Shown piece by piece: positions 13,935 to 20,163 of a DNA stretch of 20,163 nucleotides. The position numbers and the translations under genes are program-made. Within the stretch, counting starts at the first letter, position 1; every line of letters begins with the position of its first letter. The notes under the pieces were generated by a model. The model saw nothing but the letters and a program-made list of their open reading frames with translations, had not been told where the DNA came from and made no database searches. The DNA is from Chrysochromulina tobinii (Eukaryota; Haptophyta; Prymnesiales; Chrysochromulinaceae): positions 1-20,163 of the forward strand of contig JWZX01000459.1 of NCBI GenBank assembly GCA_001275005.1. Reading direction: 5' to 3'.

Positions 13935-16900
13935 ATGACTACCATCTCATTCCGCCTCATCGGATCGGGCGGCTGCGCCTACCGATTCGCCAATGACACT
14001 AGCGCCGACTACTACGCGCGGTCCGCGTCCGCCAAGACCTGCAACAGCTGTCGAATGCTTTGCTCCAGCGAATCCACATGCAAAGGATTCCAGTGCCTCG
14101 TCGCAGGTGGCACTGGAAGTTGTGAGCTGTGGAAGTTCCGGCCGCGTTACATTGCTCCAGTCGCACCCACCCTGGCCTCAGAGTGCTGGGAGTTGCTTGA
14201 CCCATTCGCAAAGGAGGGCTTCCACTATCCATCACCGCCGCCGCCGCCAGTCCCGGCACCGCCACCTCCGCCGCCACCGCCACCTCCGCCGCCACCAGCG
14301 CCGTCGCCGCCGCCTGCGCCGCCTCCAACCCCGCCGCCGCCGCCTTTTTGGGGTTGTCCGCAGCAATCGATCGCCTGCCTGCGCGTGAGCCTGCCTTGTG
14401 ATCCGACCCAGAGCATATGCGACGGTGTGGCCGAGCCTATCCTTGATCCGCATAATGGCGCGACCCTGCCGGCGATGTCAGCAGGCTGCACGCAAGCGAT
14501 GCAGCGCGAGCGCGCGGAGTACGCCGTCGATTACGAGCCGGCGGGCGTTGACGAGGAGGGCCGCACCCACTTTCGCGCACTGCAGCATGCCGGTCTGACT
14601 GCGCAGCTGCACCTCTATTACACAGAGCCATCGGCGCGCTTCTCGCCCTCTCGCTTCTCCGAGTGGGTCTTCTCGCGCGAGCGCTCGGAGGCAGTCTACC
14701 TTGGCGATCCGAACGCCCGCGCACCCGACCTTATCCTTCGCGTGAGCGATCAACCTTCACTCAAAGGGATGGTACCTTTCGGCACGCATGCATGGCAGCA
14801 GCAGCAGCAAGCCTCGACGTGTCAAGAGGCCTCGGCAAGAGGCGCCGGCGCCACAGCCACGCGCGCATGGGTCCGCATCGAGTGCGTGCTGTGTGCAACT
14901 GGCCTTCTGGCGGGCGCGGCAGCCGTTGGGGGGGGCGGCATGCAGTCGCGCCCTCTTGAGCCTCTTCCAGTTCGAACAGGCTGCTCGAGCATCGATTTGC
15001 GGTGGCCGGCGCCGCGGCCGCCGTACTGGGGCATAGACGTGCCGCCGCCGGAGCGTTATCGGCTTCGTGTGGCGCCCACGAGCGCCGACAGCGTGTCCAC
15101 CTCTGTGTGGAAGACCGGCGTCGTCGAGCTCACTGTGATGGCGTCGCAACAATCGGCTCTTAACTTTGCGCACGTCGAGGGGCTTACGAGTGGCACGAGC
15201 TATGAGTTTCGCTTGGCGCCCTCGATAGGCAGCACACGCACAGCCGGAGTCCCAGGCGCTATCTCGGGCGCTATCTCGTCGGTGACGTGGGGCGCCTACG
15301 GACCCCCGGTGGTGCTGACCACGGGGGTGAGCTCCGACTTGATGATGGTGTGGCCGCTGGAACTCACGGTGGTGCTCGCACCGCCGGCGACACGTCGAGG
15401 CAGGAGCGTCGAGGGAGCGCCGCCCCCACTGTCGTGCCGTGCTCTGCACTTTCTCGTACCACCGCCGCCTGACTGCCAAGGGTTCACCATGGAGATGGAG
15501 TGGCTCTTGCCGAGCGTCCAAGATCACGACAGGGCGTCCTCGTTATGGCAGCCATGCTCGGCGTGTACAATAGGCACCCTCACCGCCGACGGGCAGAGAG
15601 TCGTGACCGTTGCGGGTGTGTCGCCTCTCGCCCTCTACGAGTTTCGCGCCAAGCTCGTCCGCCGCAACGCCATGCCCTTGTCGCCCTCGGCCGGAGCCGA
15701 GACTGCACCCAGCGAGGAGCGCTTCGGGCCGGCCACACCGCCGGTGCTTGCAGGCTGGATCCCGACCGACCTTTTGGCCGCTCCGACTGTGCATGCGACT
15801 TCGTCGGCTTCGTTTGAGCTCATCGTTCCACGGGACCCAGCCGCTCAGTGCCGTCAACAGGTGGGCCAGCCTATCGACTGGGAGGTGGAGGTACGGCAGC
15901 GAAGTCAGGCGGGTAGCGCACTCCATGCCGCGGCTGCGACGTGGCTTGCAATCCATCGATCGGATATCCTCTCTGTCCAACAATCGTCCGCATCCGCCTC
16001 CACCTCCCACGTTGAGATCTCCCGCGTTGAGATCCACTCGCTGCGCTGTCCCAGCGGCTGCGACTTCCGGCTACGGCCGACGAACGTGATGGGCGCTGCT
16101 GCGCATGCCGCCGCGTACGCCACAGCCTCTTCGCCCTCGCTGCCACCCCGCCGCACCCTTGGCGCCGACCGCATCGAGCTCAAGCTACAGCAAGCTCCCT
16201 TGACCGGCACTAGAACGAGCACGCCCATGAGTGGGTTGGTGGGCGAGGGAGGCGTATCAAGCAAGGTGGCGGAGGGGGAGCAGGCTCGGGAACACGAGAA
16301 GCTGCACGCTCTGGAGCAGCAGTTCAACGACGAGATGGTCTCGGTGCTCCAGGTGCGCCGCGAGAGTGTGCATCTGGTGGAGCCGCGCGCTTCCTTGCGC
16401 TACGTCATCGTGGACCTGGCGCCAGGGCTTGCCCGGACATTGGTGGACGCTCTTCGACTGCGCGCACAAGCCTTCCAGTGCGTGCCAACACACATGGTCG
16501 AGCGCTTGTGGAGCCTTCGGGCAGCTGCGATCTTGTGCGAGCGGCTTCGGGACGCGCCGCTGCTCTCGCACATCGACCTGTCGGGTGGCGTGCTGTTGCA
16601 GAGCGTACAGGATGCGAGTATCTGGATACAGCTGGCGCCCACGCTGGTTCGTGATGAGGGGATCCTGATCGAGCAAACGGCGGATGTGGGTGGTGGCTCC
16701 GATGGCGGCGCGATAGCTCTTGCCCTGCTCGTACTCGTACTCGTCGTGCCTATTGCTGCGGCATACTTCTCTTCGATCCACAATGCGACAGCGTCCGCCC
16801 GCGTCATCTGCACCACCGCGAGCAGCGCCGGTGCCGAGGCTCTCATCACGGTGGCGCTTGGGCTCGAGGATCTGCTCGCGCGAGTCCTTCCGGCAGAGGT

Positions 16901-17270
16901 GTGCGACTGGTGGCGGCGCTCGGGGCGGCCGGCCTGCTCGGCCTGTGCGCAAGCTCTTGGCGAAGCAGCACGGGAGCGTTGGTGGCCTGCCATGCTTGCC
17001 GGATACTGCACTGTCGTCTCGAGGGTGGCCCACGGCGCGGACATGCTGCGTGGGCGCCTGGGTACATCGCGCATGGGTCGCTTGGCTCCAGGGAGCAGTG
17101 CCGTGCCCACGAGTGCGGAGGAGGGGGCCGACTTGGCCGAAGAGGACGCTGGGCTCGACAATTCGGAAGATGGCGAGGAGGAGGAGGAGGTGGGGGAGGG
17201 GAAGGAGGCCGACAGACCTACTCAGGGCTGTAGTGAAATTCAGACAGTAATCAGCGACCATATCTATTAA
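13935..17270 (+). CDS. Receptor-like surface protein: PAN-like, polyPro, FN3-like, membrane span
   Basis: 1111 residues from the ATG at 13935. Residues 1-70 are Cys-rich (C14, C36, C39, C43, C49, C54, C63) and end SCELW, resembling a PAN/apple module. A proline-rich hinge (99-137) recalls algal wall glycoproteins. Residues 140-330 contain further cysteines in no recognised domain. FN3-like modules are suggested by LTSGTSYEFRLAP (417-429), SPLALYEFRAKLV (563-575) and a weaker one at about 640-735. Residues about 790-850 (FNDEMVSVLQVRRESVHL then RYVIVDL) look like a SEA-like juxtamembrane module. One membrane helix lies at about 925-945. A cytoplasmic tail of about 165 residues includes an acidic run (EDGEEEEEVGEG). 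Type I topology needs a signal peptide, and none follows this ATG. An upstream exon joined across the candidate 13822-13895 intron is likely. Ligand and function unknown. Confidence 0.75.
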   Translation: MTTISFRLIGSGGCAYRFANDTSADYYARSASAKTCNSCRMLCSSESTCKGFQCLVAGGTGSCELWKFRPRYIAPVAPTLASECWELLDPFAKEGFHYPSPPPPPVPAPPPPPPPPPPPPPAPSPPPAPPPTPPPPPFWGCPQQSIACLRVSLPCDPTQSICDGVAEPILDPHNGATLPAMSAGCTQAMQRERAEYAVDYEPAGVDEEGRTHFRALQHAGLTAQLHLYYTEPSARFSPSRFSEWVFSRERSEAVYLGDPNARAPDLILRVSDQPSLKGMVPFGTHAWQQQQQASTCQEASARGAGATATRAWVRIECVLCATGLLAGAAAVGGGGMQSRPLEPLPVRTGCSSIDLRWPAPRPPYWGIDVPPPERYRLRVAPTSADSVSTSVWKTGVVELTVMASQQSALNFAHVEGLTSGTSYEFRLAPSIGSTRTAGVPGAISGAISSVTWGAYGPPVVLTTGVSSDLMMVWPLELTVVLAPPATRRGRSVEGAPPPLSCRALHFLVPPPPDCQGFTMEMEWLLPSVQDHDRASSLWQPCSACTIGTLTADGQRVVTVAGVSPLALYEFRAKLVRRNAMPLSPSAGAETAPSEERFGPATPPVLAGWIPTDLLAAPTVHATSSASFELIVPRDPAAQCRQQVGQPIDWEVEVRQRSQAGSALHAAAATWLAIHRSDILSVQQSSASASTSHVEISRVEIHSLRCPSGCDFRLRPTNVMGAAAHAAAYATASSPSLPPRRTLGADRIELKLQQAPLTGTRTSTPMSGLVGEGGVSSKVAEGEQAREHEKLHALEQQFNDEMVSVLQVRRESVHLVEPRASLRYVIVDLAPGLARTLVDALRLRAQAFQCVPTHMVERLWSLRAAAILCERLRDAPLLSHIDLSGGVLLQSVQDASIWIQLAPTLVRDEGILIEQTADVGGGSDGGAIALALLVLVLVVPIAAAYFSSIHNATASARVICTTASSAGAEALITVALGLEDLLARVLPAEVCDWWRRSGRPACSACAQALGEAARERWWPAMLAGYCTVVSRVAHGADMLRGRLGTSRMGRLAPGSSAVPTSAEEGADLAEEDAGLDNSEDGEEEEEVGEGKEADRPTQGCSEIQTVISDHIY
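14229..14345 (+). repeat. CCN-rich low-complexity tract encoding the polyproline hinge
   Basis: About 39 codons, nearly all CCG, CCT, CCA or CCC, with a few Ala, Ser, Val and Thr. It is prone to length variation and to short-read misassembly. Confidence 0.9.
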
Positions 17271-17286
17271 TTGCTTTCGAAATTAC

Positions 17287-18381
17287 ATGCACTCTGTGAC
17301 CATAAATGGCAAAGTCCCCTCTTTCCTTTTACAAAGCGACCCCGATTGGAGGACCTCTTGGGGCGCGTCACAGCCAGAAGGCGTGCGACCAACTCCCATT
17401 CTCCTGCGAAGACTCATGCCGAAGCCATTGGCATGGGGACCCTTTAGTGTCACTCCATTCACGTTCGACCAAGTCTACTTCCTCGTGACGCTAGTCTGCT
17501 ATTTACCGGCCGTGGTTCTCCTCTGGCGCTCGTGGGTCATGAAGCCCTTCAAGCAATGGGCGGCCTGCTTGCATGAGTTCTCGCACGCCCTCGGCGCCTG
17601 GGCAACCTGTAACTCGGTGACAAGCATCGAGGTGCACGGCGACGAGGGGGGTCTCACACGCTGGAAGGGGAACAACGTCGAATGCGGCAGACACGTAGTG
17701 CTCCCCGCGGGTTACATGGGCTCGTGTTTCTGGGGCTGTCTGATCGTGTTCAGCTGCTGCGACCCGATGTTCATGCAGGTCGTTGCGCTGCTCCTGTGCG
17801 TGGCGCTCCTCATCTGCCTGCTGTACGCCTTCATCGGCCAGACCGAGGAGGCACCGGACCGCTTACCGCTCATCATCCTCAGCTTGAGCTTCACGCTCGT
17901 CATCGGGGGCGTGGCGACAGTGTGCTTTTTTCTGCCGTGGCACCCGCTTCTCGAGGCGCTGATGCTCTGGCTCGGCGCCCTCAACATCGTGTACGCGACC
18001 CTCGACATCTACGACGACACCGTGGCTCGCACCGACGAGCGCTCGGACGCGTATCAGTACGCCAAGCTCTGGGGCCCATGCTGCTTCGCCAAGTGTGTGG
18101 GCGCGATCTGGCTGACGGCGTCAGTCTTCGTGCTCCTCACGGTCACAGGATGGACGTGGACCTGGCTGGCCCGAAGCGAGGGCGATGTGAACTGGCACGC
18201 CTTGCTGCCCGGCCCGATCGTGCTCAGCCTCGCCGTGCTGCTGAGGATCGGGTTAGGGTTTGTCGGCGCGGGCGCGGGCGAGGAAAAACCGCTCCTTCCT
18301 GACGGCGGGAAGGATAAACGGGGGTTCGACGAAGCAAAGGCGACTGATTTCCTGCGCAGCAAGGTCATGGGTAAAGTGTAA
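17287..18381 (+). CDS. Peptidase M50B-like membrane metalloprotease
   Basis: 364 residues from the ATG at 17287, or 321 from the ATG at 17416 (MPKPLAWGPF). A membrane helix at about 63-80 is followed by HEFSHALGAW (96-105), an HExxH zinc site. LPAGYMGSCFWG (139-150) and LDIYDDTV (239-246) with SDAYQYAK (253-260) follow. This order (HExxH, PAGYxGS, D-x-x-D-D, SDA) is that of the M50B-like family found across plants, fungi and protists. About six further hydrophobic segments lie at 161-183, 193-216, 219-238, 272-293 and around 310-325. M50 relatives cut substrates within membranes; the activity of this branch is poorly known. Only 16 nt separate this ATG from the previous stop, and the region is locally AT-rich. 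The 17416 start, leaving 145 nt, may be correct. Confidence 0.83.
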   Translation: MHSVTINGKVPSFLLQSDPDWRTSWGASQPEGVRPTPILLRRLMPKPLAWGPFSVTPFTFDQVYFLVTLVCYLPAVVLLWRSWVMKPFKQWAACLHEFSHALGAWATCNSVTSIEVHGDEGGLTRWKGNNVECGRHVVLPAGYMGSCFWGCLIVFSCCDPMFMQVVALLLCVALLICLLYAFIGQTEEAPDRLPLIILSLSFTLVIGGVATVCFFLPWHPLLEALMLWLGALNIVYATLDIYDDTVARTDERSDAYQYAKLWGPCCFAKCVGAIWLTASVFVLLTVTGWTWTWLARSEGDVNWHALLPGPIVLSLAVLLRIGLGFVGAGAGEEKPLLPDGGKDKRGFDEAKATDFLRSKVMGKV

Positions 18382-18809
18382 GCGCAGCTTTGGCGCCAGG
18401 GTGCGCGGTACCCTCGCCTTATATGGGCGCAACGATACGTCGGAGCATGCGCGCCATCGATGCCCCATATCGCTAAGCCAAACGCGGTGAGTGTACAGGA
18501 GCGCGCGTCTGTACTTTCGAGCTTTCATTCTCCCATATCGAAAATCGACCGGCCCGCGTAGCGAAAGGTGCGCGCGCGAGATAGCAGATACATCAAGACT
18601 CACGCTAATGAGACGCGTACGGATGAGCGATGCGCGCCCCGTCGGCGTCCCTGCGGGTCCCTCCCGTCCGCCACGCCCCCCCCGACGTGCGACGGTCATG
18701 GCGACGATGCTCGATCAAAGCTCGATGTGGCGTGGGCCTTACAGGTACCGCTTACGCGGTAGACAACTTGGTGCCCGCCGCCTAGCCCGCCGCCGCCTCT
18801 TCCGCCTCC
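18382..18809. other. Convergent intergenic region
   Basis: 428 bp between the ends of the M50B-like and Myb genes. No gene seen. It has two direct CCCATATCG words (18464-18472, 18532-18540) with an inverted ATATGGG at 18421-18427, an AGGGT/ACCCT hairpin (18398-18414) close after the M50B stop, a run of C near 18675, and a 6-bp hairpin at 18746-18761. Confidence 0.45.
18746..18761 (-). terminator. 6-bp stem-loop 49 nt past the Myb gene stop
   Basis: TACCGC (18746-18751) and GCGGTA (18756-18761) around TTAC. A stem this short is expected by chance fairly often; it is listed because of its position. Confidence 0.25.
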
Positions 18810-20163
18810 CTAACCACCGCCGCCTTCGCCCTGACCTCTCTCCATCATCGCCGCAGCGCCTGCGGCGATGAAGTCGGCATTGCTCCTCTTCACTTGAAGT
18901 CTCTTCTGAATCTGCAGCCATTGCTGGAGTGCCAGGCTTTCCGGCGTCGCCTCAAGAGGGCGCTTCAGGTTCGGGGGCTGCCCCGGAGGAGAGCTCAAAG
19001 GCGCCGTGCCATCAAGGGTGGAGGAGGCGGCGGCAGCGGCCGAGGCAGCCTTGTTCTCGCCAAGCTCCACGGCACGCCACCGAGCTTCAAAACGCTCTGA
19101 GAGCATCGTATAACGCTCACGGCAGGAGACCGCTGAGTGACCAGGCAGCAGTTCGCCGATGTGTGACCACTTGAAGCCAACGCGAGGCACGAGGCGCAGG
19201 AGGGACTTCTCCTCATCCTCTGTCCAGCTGTTCTTCTTCGTGATCATCGCAGTGCATGCCGCGCCGCCGCCGCCGCCGCTGCCGGGGCCCCCCTTGCACC
19301 ACTGGCAGTCAGGCCCGTCCAGACAGAGAACCTGCCTGCTCCCCTGCGTGTGGGACAGCCCTGCTGCCTGCTCCCAGATCGCATCTGAGATCTTGTCCAG
19401 CGACAAGTGGCGGCTACGATCGACACGCTGGTTAGTGTTCACGTTGGTTACATGCTGGTCGATAACGGTAGGACCAGCAGATGAGCCCGATGACCCCCAG
19501 ATGACGCGAACCGGCTGTGACACGACACCGTGCAGGACAGCGCCCGTCTGAGCATCGAAGCTCTGCACCAGAATGCGGAAGCGACGGGGATTGCCGTTGG
19601 CGTCTCTGTGGCGGCTGCTCAAACAGTGGGGTCCGAAACGAAGTTTGGAGAAGCGCGCACGTCCTTCGACGAGCCTCTGGACGGTGTCGCCGTGCAGCTT
19701 GGTGCAGGACCCATTCAACGTCCCACAGCAGGCACTTTTCACTGGGGTGTTGTCCTCGAAAACGGCCTCGGCTTGCAGCATGATCGGCGTGCCTTCGACT
19801 TTAGTTGCCGGGGAATCGTAGCGGGCCACCACCTCAATATAGAAGTCCTTCCCAAGAAAGGCCAAATAGTCGGCGTTGCTCCGCGCTATGTGGACCTGGT
19901 GCTTCGTGATGTCGATGCGAAAGACCTTCTCCGCGGCGCTTGAGGTCCGAGCGGGAGCCGTGCCCTCCATTGTTGCGTCACGAGGCAGCGTTATCTCCGA
20001 GGTGCGAGGCGCGAGGGGGGTGGGCGCGCGAGCGGTGGGCGCGAGGGGGGTGGGCCTACGCGGCGCCGCCTTGCTACTAAGGACGTGTAGGCACGATTCA
20101 GAGAGCTCGGCACTGCTCGCGTCTGCCTCGACGGCAAGAGGCTTTGGCTGCTCCGCTTCGTTG
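18810..20163 (-). CDS. Myb/SANT single-repeat protein with N-terminal beta-rich domain (5' partial)
   Basis: The minus frame is open from the stop at 18810 to the right edge. The ATG at 19970 gives 386 residues, but 64 more codons are open upstream and look protein-like, with a repeated PTPLAP motif, so the true start probably lies outside. Numbering from the ATG at 19970, a Myb/SANT repeat spans about 247-293: SWTEDEEKSLLRLVP, GFKWSHIGELLPGHSA, CRERY. It has two tryptophans, and Tyr replaces the third. This predicts sequence-specific DNA binding or chromatin association. Residues about 15-158 form an unassigned beta-rich region (RFSKLRFGPH, FRILVQSF, SQPVRVI). It recalls the pattern of Ig-like DNA-binding domains such as RUNT, p53 or STAT; this is inference. 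A Cys cluster (CLDGPDCQWC) and poly-Gly link the parts. The C-terminus ends in Gly-rich sequence. Confidence 0.78.
   Translation of the reverse strand, partial: NEAEQPKPLAVEADASSAELSESCLHVLSSKAAPRRPTPLAPTARAPTPLAPRTSEITLPRDATMEGTAPARTSSAAEKVFRIDITKHQVHIARSNADYLAFLGKDFYIEVVARYDSPATKVEGTPIMLQAEAVFEDNTPVKSACCGTLNGSCTKLHGDTVQRLVEGRARFSKLRFGPHCLSSRHRDANGNPRRFRILVQSFDAQTGAVLHGVVSQPVRVIWGSSGSSAGPTVIDQHVTNVNTNQRVDRSRHLSLDKISDAIWEQAAGLSHTQGSRQVLCLDGPDCQWCKGGPGSGGGGGAACTAMITKKNSWTEDEEKSLLRLVPRVGFKWSHIGELLPGHSAVSCRERYTMLSERFEARWRAVELGENKAASAAAAASSTLDGTAPLSSPPGQPPNLKRPLEATPESLALQQWLQIQKRLQVKRSNADFIAAGAAAMMERGQGEGGGG

Noticed and set aside
14796-14810. CAG-type repeat (poly-Gln) in the surface gene
   Set aside because: Only five glutamine codons; within the normal range for this composition.
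16257-17261. 334-codon minus-strand ORF opposite the surface-protein gene
   Set aside because: The translation has no domain or membrane pattern. The plus frame has a clear membrane helix and module order in the same region.
18249-18262. Telomere-like GGGTTAGGGTTT
   Set aside because: A single instance inside the M50B-like coding sequence; no tandem array, so not a telomere or interstitial repeat.

Overview
The window is GC-rich nuclear DNA from a unicellular eukaryote, most likely an alga with a complex plastid. A haptophyte or a pelagophyte-like stramenopile is my best guess from composition and gene style; no marker in the window settles it. Evidence for a eukaryote: a Tim13 gene with two short GT-AG introns (79 and 84 nt), and WW, CHORD, TLC, Myb/SANT and fibronectin-III-like domains. 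There are no Shine-Dalgarno-led operons. Most genes read as single long exons that start at ATG. Upstream GTG or TTG extensions were not used.

Layout, left to right: (1) the 5' end of a membrane protein, minus strand, running off the left edge (1-309); (2) a 1455-residue Ala-rich coiled-coil protein, minus (718-5085); (3) a CHORD-domain HSP90 co-chaperone-like protein, plus (5326-6237); (4) a WW-domain sulfotransferase-like protein, minus (7160-8926); (5) a SpoU/TrmH-type RNA 2'-O-methyltransferase, plus (9322-10662); (6) Tim13, minus, three exons (10959-11391); (7) a small membrane protein, probably organelle-targeted, plus (11565-12320); (8) a TLC-domain membrane protein, minus (12980-13648); (9) a large surface protein with a PAN-like module, polyproline hinge, FN3-like modules and one membrane span, plus (13935-17270); (10) an M50B-like membrane metalloprotease, plus (17287-18381); (11) a single-repeat Myb/SANT protein, minus, open at its 5' end through the right edge (18810-20163).

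The genes are unrelated housekeeping, trafficking and surface functions, not one pathway. Organisation is the main shared trait. Strands mostly alternate, giving four head-to-head pairs separated by about 170-400 bp (5086-5325, 8927-9321, 11392-11564, 13649-13934) and tail-to-tail pairs separated by about 300-920 bp. The non-coding gaps are rich in perfect inverted repeats, and several lie about 50-115 nt past a stop codon. I found no tRNA, rRNA, CRISPR array or recognisable transposon.

The best candidates for something new are the WW-sulfotransferase fusion with a frame-determining 7-bp repeat at its N-terminus, the recurrent stem-loops after stop codons, a 15-bp perfect inverted repeat inside the N-terminal coding region of the 11565 gene, the surface receptor-like protein, and the Myb protein with an unassigned beta-rich domain.
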